Origin: JAAAPF01 sp046541805
GTDB lineage: Bacteria > Pseudomonadota > Alphaproteobacteria > Geminicoccales > Geminicoccaceae
Length of the DNA: 42,775 nt
Direction of reading: 5' to 3'
Assembly: GCA_046541805.1 (NCBI GenBank)
Contig: JBKHCM010000011.1
Span: 1-42,775, forward strand
A model generated the notes under the pieces. It was not told where the DNA came from. It searched no databases and saw only the letters and a list, made by a program, of their open reading frames with translations. Numbering within the stretch: the stretch's first letter is position 1; each line of letters opens with the position of its first letter. Position numbers and translations under genes: made by a program. Shown here piece by piece: positions 1-9,183 of this stretch.

Positions 1-197
1 TCCACGTCCCCACCCTGGCGCTCATCGGAGCCGGCTTGATCGCGCCGCGCCGCGCCGCCGCCGCCGCGCTCGCGGCGACGGTGCCGGGGGCGGAGACGGG
101 CGTGGTCGCCGACGCCGCGCTGCTCGCCCATGTCGCGCAGCCGGCGCCGGTGGCGGCGGCGATGATGGCGTTCCTCGAACGCCACGGCCTCGAATGA
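1..197 (+). CDS. alpha/beta-hydrolase, C-terminal end (partial)
   Basis: This is an open frame entering from the left edge and ending at TGA 195-197; only about 64 residues are visible. The tail has the layout of the end of an alpha/beta-hydrolase: a hydrophobic beta-strand with small residues (HVPTLALIGAGLIAPRR), a loop, then a His in AHVAQPAP, the position where the catalytic His of the family usually sits, followed by a closing helix ending in FLERHGLE. The catalytic Ser and Asp would lie outside the window. The substrate cannot be inferred. The znuCB genes follow on the same strand after about 70 bases and are probably a separate unit. Family assignment is by pattern only and moderate in certainty. 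Confidence 0.5.
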   Translation, partial: HVPTLALIGAGLIAPRRAAAAALAATVPGAETGVVADAALLAHVAQPAPVAAAMMAFLERHGLE

Positions 198-270
198 GCC
201 GCCGCAAGCCCTGGCAGCGGCGCGCGCGGCGCGTTATCTTCTAAGGGGAGTGAGCAAGGCTCCAAGCGCC

Positions 271-1044
271 ATGATGACCACGCCCCTGGACCCGCCGACC
301 AAGCCGTTGGTGGCCATCCGCCACGCCGAAGTCCGCTTCGGCCGGGTGACCGCACTCGAGGACGTCGATCTGACGATCCGTCCGGGCGAAATCGTGACGC
401 TGATTGGGCCGAACGGCGCGGGCAAGTCCACGCTCGTGCGCGTGGTGCTCGGCATCGTCAAACCGCGGCGGGGCCGCGTCGAGCGCCGCCCCGACCTGTC
501 GATCGCCTACGTCCCGCAGCGGCTCGCGGTCGACGCCAGCCTGCCGCTCACCGTCGATCGCTTCCTCGACCTGCCGAAGCGGCACAGCCGCGGCGAGAAG
601 CGGGCCGTGCTCGCCGATGTCGGCGTCCACGACGTCGAGGATCAGGCGCTCGAGACGCTCTCCGGCGGTCAGTTCCAGCGGGTTCTGCTCGCCCGTGCGC
701 TGCTGGCCGAGCCCGACCTGCTCGTCCTCGACGAGCCGGCCCAGAACATCGACTACCGCGGCCAGATCGATCTCTACGGCCTCATCGCGGAGTTGCGCAA
801 GACCCGCGGCTGCGCGGTGCTGCTGGTGAGCCACGACCTCCATCTGGTGATGCGGGCGACCGACCGGGTCGTCTGTCTCGACCGTCGCGTCTGTTGCGCC
901 GGTGCACCGGAGACGGTCGGCACCGACCCGGTCTACGCGCGGCTGTTCGGCCCGGCCGCGGCCGAGGCGCTCGCCCCCTATCGTCACCACCATGACGGCG
1001 CCGATCAGGTGGTGTCGTTCGGCGCCCACCGAGGCGGCGCGTGA
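271..1044 (+). CDS. znuC: zinc ABC transporter ATP-binding protein ZnuC
   Basis: This is the cytoplasmic ATPase of a high-affinity Zn(II)/Mn(II)-type importer. Counting from the ATG at 271 it has 257 residues. Walker A GPNGAGKST lies at about residues 46-54, followed by the ABC signature LSGGQFQR, Walker B LLVLDEP and the switch His in LLVSHD. The C-terminus holds a His run (YRHHHDGAD), common in ZnuC proteins. A GTG at 250 would add seven residues, but the purine-rich AAGGGGAG sits directly against it with no spacing, so the ATG is preferred, with AAGG 11 bases upstream. The last four bases overlap znuB (GTGA), implying translational coupling. The binding protein gene znuA and the regulator zur are not in the window. 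Discrimination between zinc and manganese is inferred from family resemblance. Confidence 0.88.
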   Translation: MMTTPLDPPTKPLVAIRHAEVRFGRVTALEDVDLTIRPGEIVTLIGPNGAGKSTLVRVVLGIVKPRRGRVERRPDLSIAYVPQRLAVDASLPLTVDRFLDLPKRHSRGEKRAVLADVGVHDVEDQALETLSGGQFQRVLLARALLAEPDLLVLDEPAQNIDYRGQIDLYGLIAELRKTRGCAVLLVSHDLHLVMRATDRVVCLDRRVCCAGAPETVGTDPVYARLFGPAAAEALAPYRHHHDGADQVVSFGAHRGGA

Positions 1045-1847
1045 TCCCCGAGTTTCTGCTGCGGGCGTGGCTCGCCGGGCTGGCGCTCGCCGCCGTCGCC
1101 GGGCCCTTGGGCTGCTTCGTGGTCTGGCGGCGGATGGCGTATTTCGGCAACACGCTGGCGCACAGCGCACTGTTGGGGGTGACGCTCGGCCTGCTCGTCG
1201 GCGCCAACCTGCTCTTGGCCGTGGCCGGCGTGGCCATCGTCATCGCCGTGCTCGTCGTCGCGCTGCAGCAGCAGCGGCGCCTGGCCACCGACACCATCCT
1301 CGGCATCCTGGCCCACGCCTCGCTCGCGCTCGGCCTGGTGACCTTGGGGCTCGCGGGCTCGGTGCGGGTCGATCTCTTGGGCTATCTCTTCGGCGACATC
1401 CTCGCGGTGAGCTGGAGCGACATCGTCGTGATCGGGTTCGGCGCCGCGGCGATCCTGGCCTTTCTCGCCGCCAGCTGGCGCTGGCTCTTGTTCGCGACGC
1501 TGCACGAAGAGATGGCCCGCGCCGAGGGGGCGCGGGTGGTGGCGCTGCGGCTCGCGCTGATGATCCTGATCGCGCTGGTGATCGCCGCGGCGATGAAGAT
1601 CGTCGGCATCCTCTTGATCACCGCGATGCTGATCATCCCGCCGGCGGCGGCGCGCCCGCTCGCACGCACGCCCGAGCAGATGGCGGTGCTCGCCGCCGTC
1701 GGCGGCATGCTCGCGGTCACGGCGGGCCTGGCGCTCTCCTGGCAGCTCGACACCCCGGGCGGGCCATCGATCGTCGTCACCGCGATGGCATTGTTCGTGG
1801 CGACGCAGTCGGCGGCGACGGTGCGCACGCTCTGGTCCGAGCGCTGA
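1041..1847 (+). CDS. znuB: zinc ABC transporter permease ZnuB
   Basis: This is an inner-membrane permease of the ABC-3 family (268 residues) that forms the channel for ZnuC-driven metal uptake. The protein is almost entirely hydrophobic with about eight membrane segments. The N-terminal stretch LGCFVVWRRMAYFGNTLAHS is typical of the family, as are the C-terminal pieces MKIVGILLITAMLIIPPAAA and the final helix before the stop. It starts with GTG inside the znuC stop region (GTGA overlap), so the two genes should be co-translated. The gene converges on pgi, whose stop lies 107 bases further on. I see no clear hairpin with a T tract in that gap. Confidence 0.88.
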   Translation: MIPEFLLRAWLAGLALAAVAGPLGCFVVWRRMAYFGNTLAHSALLGVTLGLLVGANLLLAVAGVAIVIAVLVVALQQQRRLATDTILGILAHASLALGLVTLGLAGSVRVDLLGYLFGDILAVSWSDIVVIGFGAAAILAFLAASWRWLLFATLHEEMARAEGARVVALRLALMILIALVIAAAMKIVGILLITAMLIIPPAAARPLARTPEQMAVLAAVGGMLAVTAGLALSWQLDTPGGPSIVVTAMALFVATQSAATVRTLWSER

Positions 1848-1954
1848 GCCCCGAACCCGCCCCCCGCGGCGGCGATGGCGAGCCGGCGGCGCCAAGCCAG
1901 CGCGCGCTTCGGCCGACGGGGCCCGATCCCGGCACCACCTCGGCGAGCGCGGGT

Positions 1955-3601
<1,647 letters not shown>

Positions 3602-3679
3602 CCCAGCCGCTCCCCTGCCCGCACCGTCGGCTCCTGAAGTGCCAAGGCCGGCGCCGCTGCGCAAGCGCCGCCGACGGCG

Positions 3680-5089
3680 CTACACCGCGCCGTCGGTGCG
3701 CGCGCGTTCGATCGCGAGCCCGGCGCCGAGCACTTCGAGGTCGGCCCCCTTGCGCCCGACGATCTGCAGGCCCACCGGCAGGCCCCGCTCGTCCTTGCCG
3801 CAGGGCAGCGCGAGGGCGGGCTCCTGGGTCAGGTTCAAGGGGTAGCTGAAGCCGGCCCACTCGGTCCAGCGGGCGAGCCCGCTCGCCTCGGGCACCTCGA
3901 GGCCGGCGTCGAAGGCGGTAAGCGGCGTCGCCGGCGAGACGATCAGGTCGACCTCGGTCTCGAACAACGCCTCCATGCGGGCGCCGAAGGTCGCGCGCGC
4001 CATCTCGGCGTCCTTGTAGGCGTCGAGCGTCAACGCGGCGCCCTCGGCGGCGACCTCGCGCAGCCCAGGATCGACGAGCTCGCGCCGTTCGGCGGGCACC
4101 GCGCGCAGGCGCTGGGCGGCGCCGGCGTACCAGTGCACCTGGAAGGTCTCGAACACGTCGTCGAGCGGGAGCTCCACGGGCAAGAGCTCGGCACCGAGAT
4201 CCGCCAGCAGGCGTAGCGCCTCGGCGAAGACGCGGGCGACGGGGGGGCTGACCTCGCCCCGTGGCGGCGTCGCCCAGACGCCGATGCGACTGCCGCGCAG
4301 GTCGCCGTCCAGGAGATCGAGCTCCAGCTCGGGGTCCCAGGCCAGATACCAATCGCGCACGTCGCGGCCGGCCATCACCGACAGCATCAAGGCGACGTCG
4401 CCCACGGTCCGCGCCATCGGGCCCAGATGCGAGACCGTGCCGAAGGGGCTCAAGGGCCAGGCGGGCACGCGACCGAAGCTCGGCTTGATGCCGACGCCGC
4501 CGGTGAACGAACAGGGGATGCGGATCGAGCCGCCGCCGTCGGTGCCGATGTGCAAGGGCCCGGCCCCGGTCGCGGCGGCGACCGCCGCCCCGCCGGAGGA
4601 GCCGCCCGGGGTCAGCCCGGCGTCCCACGGGTTGCGGGTCGAGCCGGTGAGCGCGCTGTCGGTGACCGCCTTCCAGCCGAACTCGGGCGTGGTGGTCAGC
4701 CCGGTGAGGATCGCCCCGGCGCCACGGAGCTTCGCCACCGCCGGCGCGTCCTCGGCGCAAGCGGTCTCGTCGGTGGTCAGGCTGCCGTAGCGCACGACCC
4801 ACTCCCGCACCCGCACCAAGTCCTTGACGCTGACCGGCACGCCATCGAGCGGGCCCAAGGGCGTGCCGGCGCGGTAGCGCCGCTCGGCGGCCTTGGCGGC
4901 GGCGCGCATGCCGTCGACGTCGACGAAGCGGAAGAAGTTGAAGCGGTCGTGGGTCGTGTCGATCCGGTTGAGCACGGCGTCCGCGACCTCCACCGGCGAG
5001 ATCTCGCGGGTGGCGTAGGCCTCGACGAGCTCGCCGGCGGCGAGACGGCAGAGCTCGGGCGCGTCGGCGAGGGGTTCGGGGATCGTCAT
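3680..5089 (-). CDS. amidase (amidase-signature family)
   Basis: This is a 469-residue amide hydrolase of the amidase-signature family (GatA, acylamidase and related enzymes). The Ser-cisSer-Lys triad is visible: Lys89 in PVSVKDL, cis-Ser164 in PGGSSGG and nucleophile Ser188 in GTDGGGSIRIP. Length fits the family. The ATG at 5089 is preferred over the TTG just before it because GAGGAG lies about six bases upstream. It is not the glutamyl-tRNA amidotransferase subunit GatA, since gatB and gatC are absent and the C-terminal half does not look like GatA. The substrate is unknown. It precedes pgi by 78 bases on the same strand, but a shared function is not evident. Confidence 0.88.
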   Translation of the reverse strand: MTIPEPLADAPELCRLAAGELVEAYATREISPVEVADAVLNRIDTTHDRFNFFRFVDVDGMRAAAKAAERRYRAGTPLGPLDGVPVSVKDLVRVREWVVRYGSLTTDETACAEDAPAVAKLRGAGAILTGLTTTPEFGWKAVTDSALTGSTRNPWDAGLTPGGSSGGAAVAAATGAGPLHIGTDGGGSIRIPCSFTGGVGIKPSFGRVPAWPLSPFGTVSHLGPMARTVGDVALMLSVMAGRDVRDWYLAWDPELELDLLDGDLRGSRIGVWATPPRGEVSPPVARVFAEALRLLADLGAELLPVELPLDDVFETFQVHWYAGAAQRLRAVPAERRELVDPGLREVAAEGAALTLDAYKDAEMARATFGARMEALFETEVDLIVSPATPLTAFDAGLEVPEASGLARWTEWAGFSYPLNLTQEPALALPCGKDERGLPVGLQIVGRKGADLEVLGAGLAIERARTDGAV

Positions 5090-5123
5090 CAAGCTCTCCT
5101 CGGGTCGCGCTCAGCCGCCGCCC

Positions 5124-5480
5124 GTGATCGTCGCCGCCACCATGCGGGCGGAGGACCGGTGGCTGAAAACGGTGCTCTCGATCGACGGCGGCGGGATCCG
5201 CGGGCTGATGGCGGCGGTGATCCTCGCCAAGTTGGCACAGGCCCTGGCGGCAGGGGGGCTGGCGACCGCGCTCGAGCGCCCTGTCGATCTCATCTGCGGC
5301 ACCTCCACGGGCGGCATCATCGCCGCGGCTTGACCGCGCCGCCCCCACCGGGCGGCGACCGTGCCGCCTTCAACGCAGCCGATCTGGCGGCACTTTACAA
5401 GCAGCACGGCGCCACGATCTTCGCGCGGCCGCGGTGGCGGGCGTTGACCCCGGTCTTCGGCGACGCCGCCTCCGCCGCCG
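5124..5480 (+). pseudogene. patatin-like phospholipase remnant (frameshifted and truncated)
   Basis: The reading frame from 5124 encodes a clear patatin N-terminus: VLSIDGGGIRGL (oxyanion-hole motif DGGGxR) and the nucleophile elbow GTSTGG. It then hits a TGA at 5331-5333. The frame that opens at 5327 continues the same domain (GLTAPPPPGGDRAAFNAADL, then LAALYKQHGATIFARPRWRA), so one base has been lost near 5326; restoring one G would give the expected IIAAGLT. Homology-like sequence fades near 5475, and the catalytic Asp of the Ser-Asp dyad (the DGG motif) is not found before the next gene. The copy therefore has both a frameshift and a 3' truncation and should not be active. The end coordinate is approximate. 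Confidence 0.7.
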
Positions 5481-5640
5481 GACCGCCGAGGTCGATGCGG
5501 CGCGAGCGCCTCGCTGCGGCGCGGCAGGGCGTGGCGGCGCGCATGGCTGCCTCGCGGCGCGCCCGCTCGCCGTCGACCGCCCCGCCCCCTAAGGTCCGCC
5601 GGCTCGGGGGTAAGGGAGAACGGCGCTGGCACCCTCCGCT

Positions 5641-6510
5641 TTGCCGGCCGCGTGGCGCGGCATGCTCTACATGGCGCTCGCCGCCCTGGCGATGGTGTCG
5701 ATGCACGCGCTCGTGCGGCACATCTCGAGCGAGCTGCACCCGTTCCAGGCGGCCTTCTTCCGCAACCTCTTCGGGCTCGCCTTCGTGCTGCCGCTGGTGG
5801 CGCGCGAGGGTCTGGCCCAGCTCCGGCCGCAGCGGCCGGGGCTCTTCGTGCTGCGCGGCGTCACCGACGCCGGCGCCATGCTCGCCTTCTTCACCGCGCT
5901 GTCGCTGGCGCCGCTGGCGACCGTCACCGCGCTGTCCTTCACCGCCCCACTCTTCGCCACCGTGCTCGCGGTGCCGATCCTGCGCGAGGTCGTCGGCCTC
6001 AGGCGGGCGCTCTCGGTGGCCGCGGGCTTCGTCGGCGCGCTCATCGTCATCCGCCCGGGCGGCGAAGGCCTGGTCACCGCCGGGGCGGCGACGACGCTGC
6101 TCTCGGCGTGCTTTTGGGGGCTGGCGCTGTGCCTCATCAAGCTGCTCTCGCGCACCGAGACCAGCGTCGCCATCACCTTCTACGCCGCGGCGGTGCTGTT
6201 GCCGCTGACGCTGGTGGCGGCGCTGCCGGTCTGGCGCGCGCCGAGTGCCGAGATGCTGGGCTGGCTGGTCCTCACCGGCGCCCTCGGCACCCTCGGCCAG
6301 CTCAGCATCAGCCAAGCGATGCGCCTGGCCGACGCCACGGTGGTCCTGCCGCTCGACTTCACGCGCCTGTTGTGGTCGGCATTGCTCGGCTTCGTGCTGT
6401 TCGCCGAGGTGCCCGACCTCGCCGCCTTCGTCGGCGGCACGGTGATCTTCACCAGCGTGGTCTACATCGCCTACCGCGAGCGGGCGCGCCACCACCCGGC
6501 CGTCGTCTGA
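5641..6510 (+). CDS. DMT-family transporter (two EamA domains)
   Basis: This is an inner-membrane transporter of the drug/metabolite superfamily, 289 residues from the TTG at 5641. About ten hydrophobic helices form two tandem EamA repeats; the first includes GMLYMALAALAMVSMHALVR, and the second starts near TLLSACFWGLALCLIKLL and ends at VIFTSVVYIAYRERAR. Family members export amino acids, nucleosides or other metabolites; the substrate here cannot be read from sequence. The start is uncertain. The best RBS (AGGGAGAA at about 5612-5620) is correctly spaced for a CTG at 5626, which would add five residues (residues APSAL after the initiator), while the TTG at 5641 and the ATG at 5662 lack close RBSs. 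The gene converges on usp. Confidence 0.85.
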   Translation: MPAAWRGMLYMALAALAMVSMHALVRHISSELHPFQAAFFRNLFGLAFVLPLVAREGLAQLRPQRPGLFVLRGVTDAGAMLAFFTALSLAPLATVTALSFTAPLFATVLAVPILREVVGLRRALSVAAGFVGALIVIRPGGEGLVTAGAATTLLSACFWGLALCLIKLLSRTETSVAITFYAAAVLLPLTLVAALPVWRAPSAEMLGWLVLTGALGTLGQLSISQAMRLADATVVLPLDFTRLLWSALLGFVLFAEVPDLAAFVGGTVIFTSVVYIAYRERARHHPAVV

Positions 6511-6552
6511 CCGACGCCGGCGGCGCGCGCCCGGATCGGCGGTGGTGCGCGG

Positions 6553-6577
6553 CCGGCCGGGTACCGCCGCCGGCCGG
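6553..6577. terminator. GC-rich hairpin between convergent genes
   Basis: Two copies of CCGGCCGG (6553-6560 and 6570-6577) are separated by nine bases and can pair as an eight-base stem. The hairpin lies between the convergent stops of the DMT transporter (6510) and the stress protein (6579). There is no T run on either side, so its role as a bidirectional terminator is only a suggestion. Confidence 0.3.
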
Positions 6578-6578
6578 G

Positions 6579-6974
6579 TCAGCGAACGACGTAGACCGAG
6601 GTCGGCGCGTGCAGCACCACGGCCGAGGCGTTCGACCCCAAAAGCGCGTCCTTGAGCTCGGGGTCGTGCGAGCCCATGACGATGAGATCGCAGTTCAGCT
6701 TCTTCGCGGCGGCACAGATCTCGCGATGCTCCGAGCCCGAGCGCAGCTCGGCCTTGGCGCTGACGTCGGCGGGGACGTTTTCCTTGACGTATGTCTCGAG
6801 CGCGGGGCGATAGTCCTCAGGGAACTTGTTGAGGTTGTGTTCGAGCTTGGGGGCGACGAAGAGCACGTGCAGCGTCGCGCCGTTCTGGCGGGCGAGGTTG
6901 ACCGCGATGTCGAGCGCCTTGCCCCAGGCCTTGGGCTTGCGGACGTCCACCGGCAGCAGGATGTGTTGCAGCAT
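6579..6974 (-). CDS. universal stress protein (UspA family)
   Basis: This is a 131-residue single-domain Usp protein of the cytoplasm. It begins MLQHILLPVD, the usual first strand and Asp of Usp domains, and ends SVYVVR. The nucleotide-binding loop is recognisable as VMGSHDPELKDALLGSNAS, but the second Gly of the usual GxxG is Asp, so ATP binding may be altered. The start is placed at the ATG at 6974 because GAGGAG lies a few bases upstream; an earlier in-frame ATG has no RBS. It lies 85 bases downstream of a BCCT osmolyte transporter on the same strand. Usp proteins encoded with osmolyte transporters are known to modulate them (TeaD with the TeaABC ectoine transporter of Halomonas), so a similar role is plausible here. 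Confidence 0.88.
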   Translation of the reverse strand: MLQHILLPVDVRKPKAWGKALDIAVNLARQNGATLHVLFVAPKLEHNLNKFPEDYRPALETYVKENVPADVSAKAELRSGSEHREICAAAKKLNCDLIVMGSHDPELKDALLGSNASAVVLHAPTSVYVVR

Positions 6975-7059
6975 CGAAGCTCTCCTCGAAGCGGCGTTGG
7001 TGTCGGGCGGCAACCGCCGGCGCGGGACCGATCGCCCGGGATCGATCCCGCCCGGACGC

Positions 7060-8637
7060 TCAACCCGCCGCGGCGGCGCGCTCCCTTACGAGCAACCGGC
7101 GCTCTTGGTGTAGGCCGACGAAGAGCCCCAAGCACGCCGCCATCAGGACGATCGCGAAGGGAAAGCCGGTCGCGATCGCCGCCGATTGCAACGCGCTCAA
7201 CCCGCCGCCCAGCAACAGGGTGATGGCGACGGCGCCCTCGGCCGTCGCCCAGAAGATGCGCTGGGTGACCGGGGCATCGAGCTTGCCGCCGGCGGTGATC
7301 GTGTCGATCACCAGCGAGCCCGAATCCGACGAGGTGACGAAGAAGACGACCACCAGGACGATGCCGACGAAGGAGACGATCGCTGTCAGCGGCAGTTGCT
7401 CGGCCATGAGGAACAGCGACAGATCCAGCCCCTCATCGAGCGCGTCCACGCCCTGCTCGACGAGCAGATCGACCGCGGTGCCACCGAAGGCGGTCATCCA
7501 GAGCACGCTCACCAGCGTCGGGACGATGAGCACCCCCAGCATGAATTCACGGATCGTCCGCCCCTTCGAGACCCGCGCGATGAAGGTGCCCACGAACGGC
7601 GACCAGGAGATCCACCACGCCCAGTAGAAGGTGGTCCAGCTGTGCAGGAACTCGGTGTCTTCCCGCCCCACCCAATTGCTGAGGCTCGGCAGGTACTGAA
7701 GGTACGTCCAGATGTTGGTGAAGAAGCCGGTTAGAATGGCGACCGTCGGCCCGACCGCGATGATGAACAGCAAGAGCAGGAACGCGAGCGCCATGTTGAG
7801 CTCGCTCAGCCGCTTCACGCCGGCGTCGAGACCGGCGACGACCGAGACGAGCGCCGCCGCGGTGATGCAGACGATCAAGACGACCTGCGCGTTGTCGGTG
7901 GACGGCAGGTCGAAGAGGTAGCTCAGACCGGCCGATGCCTGCTGTGCGCCCAAGCCGAGCGAGGTCGCGAGGCCGAACAGCGTCGCGAACACCGCCATCG
8001 TGTCGATGACGTGGCCGAACCAGCCCCACACCCGATCGCCGAGCAGCGGAAAAAACAACGACCGCAGGGTCAGCGGTAGGCCCCGATTGTAGCAGAAGAA
8101 GGCGAGGCCCAAAGCCAGCATCCCGTAGATCGCCCACGGGTGCAGCCCCCAATGAAAGATCGTCGCCGCCATGCCCGCCTCGCGGGCCAAGGCGGTGTTC
8201 TCGCCGTCGATGCCCAGCGGCGGGCTCTGGGTGTGGTAGAGCGGTTCCGCCACCCCGTAGTACATGAGCCCGATGCCCATGCCGGCGGCGAACAGCATCG
8301 CGAACCAGCCGGCGTAGCTGTACTCCGGCTCGGCGTTGCGGCCACCGATGCGGATGCTGCCGTACGGGGTGAGGATCAAGGCGAGGCACGCGATCACGAA
8401 CACATTGCCCGCGAGCATGAACAACCAGTCGAACTGGTCGCTGAGCCAGGGTTGAAGCTCGCCGAGGATCGCGCCCGCCTGATCCTGGAACGTCAACGCG
8501 TATGCCACGAAGGCGATGATGACCAGGCTCGAGATGAAGAACACCGGGTTGTGCAGGTCCAACCCGAGGACCTGAACGTTGTCCTGGCCGACCTCGTAGT
8601 CGGTGCCGGCGGGGTTATCGACGCTAGGGTCGGTCAC
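7060..8637 (-). CDS. BCCT-family betaine-type transporter
   Basis: This is a 525-residue secondary transporter of the betaine/carnitine/choline family with twelve predicted membrane helices. Residues match BetP-type, Na+-coupled betaine carriers: the glycine stretch AGMGIGLMYYGVAEP at about 118-132, the aromatic-box helix HWGLHPWAIY at 162-171 (W163, W168, Y171), and the family signature WTTFYWAWWISWSPFVG followed by RVSKGRTIREF. The choline-type carriers have an Asp in the glycine stretch, which is absent here. The GTG at 8637 is chosen because GGAGGAA lies eight bases upstream; longer frames run into non-hydrophobic, unlikely sequence. It likely imports glycine betaine or a related solute in osmotic stress and forms a unit with the following usp gene. 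Confidence 0.93.
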   Translation of the reverse strand: MTDPSVDNPAGTDYEVGQDNVQVLGLDLHNPVFFISSLVIIAFVAYALTFQDQAGAILGELQPWLSDQFDWLFMLAGNVFVIACLALILTPYGSIRIGGRNAEPEYSYAGWFAMLFAAGMGIGLMYYGVAEPLYHTQSPPLGIDGENTALAREAGMAATIFHWGLHPWAIYGMLALGLAFFCYNRGLPLTLRSLFFPLLGDRVWGWFGHVIDTMAVFATLFGLATSLGLGAQQASAGLSYLFDLPSTDNAQVVLIVCITAAALVSVVAGLDAGVKRLSELNMALAFLLLLFIIAVGPTVAILTGFFTNIWTYLQYLPSLSNWVGREDTEFLHSWTTFYWAWWISWSPFVGTFIARVSKGRTIREFMLGVLIVPTLVSVLWMTAFGGTAVDLLVEQGVDALDEGLDLSLFLMAEQLPLTAIVSFVGIVLVVVFFVTSSDSGSLVIDTITAGGKLDAPVTQRIFWATAEGAVAITLLLGGGLSALQSAAIATGFPFAIVLMAACLGLFVGLHQERRLLVRERAAAAG

Positions 8638-8997
8638 GGCAGCGTTTCCTCCACAAGTGTTGGCTGTCCGCTCGCCTCGGCCGCCGCCTGCACGGCGCCG
8701 CGCGACCCGGAGGAGCGGGCGACGCGGACGGAGCGGACCCGCCTCGGCGTCAGCGGCGATCGCAACGAGCCGTCGCTCGACCATCCGTCGCCGGTGACGG
8801 AGCCTATCGCTGACAACGACGTTCGAGCTCGGCCGCGCGCAACCGATCGGACATCAACGCTGACAGTCCGGTTGCCGCGACGCAACCCCCCGACCGCTGC
8901 GGCCGTTGTCAAGAGGCGGGTTGCGTGTGGCGGCACAAGCTGAGACCGTGCCTCGCAGGTGAGCCCGCTCGCCACTCTCCAGACGCGAAAGGTCATC
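8638..8997. other. non-coding divergent regulatory region
   Basis: This 360-base stretch separates the BCCT transporter (leftward) from a small ORF (rightward). I find no convincing gene. It holds repeated copies of a seven-base word, described separately, and the eight-base word CGCTGACA twice, exactly 50 bases apart (8809 and 8859). No confident -35/-10 pair was identified for either direction. Confidence 0.45.
8838..8925. repeat. four alternating copies of CGCAACC/GGTTGCG
   Basis: The word CGCAACC occurs at 8838-8844 and 8881-8887, and its reverse complement GGTTGCG at 8919-8925. A fourth, one-mismatch inverted copy (GGTTGCC) lies at 8870-8876. The middle two form a perfect six-base inverted repeat (GGTTGC, six bases, GCAACC at 8870-8887). 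Alternating orientation within 90 bases of a divergent upstream region is what clustered operator half-sites look like. No specific regulator is recognised. Confidence 0.35.
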
Positions 8998-9177
8998 ATG
9001 AGCGACACGCCCCAAAATCCGGCCGAGCAGTTCCGCCAGCTCGCCTCCGACGGCGACCGCATCGCCGAGGCGCTCGCGCAGAACGGCGCCTCGCAGCAGG
9101 GCCAGGTGGTCGCCGCCCTCGCCCATATCGTGCGCCAGGTCGCCGATCAGCTCGACACCACCGAGCCGGAGGCCTGA
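8998..9177 (+). CDS. small hypothetical protein
   Basis: A 59-residue ORF that begins MSDTPQNPAEQFRQLASDGD and ends TTEPEA. It is acidic and Gln/Ala-rich, lacks Cys, has no hydrophobic membrane segment or signal peptide, and is predicted largely helical with an amphipathic pattern. An AAAGG lies about six bases before the ATG, and codon use matches neighbouring genes, which supports translation. It ends six bases before the convergent SDR gene stop. I do not recognise a family. Confidence 0.55.
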   Translation: MSDTPQNPAEQFRQLASDGDRIAEALAQNGASQQGQVVAALAHIVRQVADQLDTTEPEA

Positions 9178-9183
9178 CCACCA

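Noticed and set aside
250..270. GTG at 250 as the start of znuC
   Set aside because: The purine-rich RBS-like sequence abuts this codon without a spacer; the ATG at 271 is better placed. The extension cannot be fully excluded.
8809..8866. CGCTGACA repeated exactly 50 bases apart
   Set aside because: One repeated eight-base word is expected by chance in a region this size; there is no palindrome or third copy.
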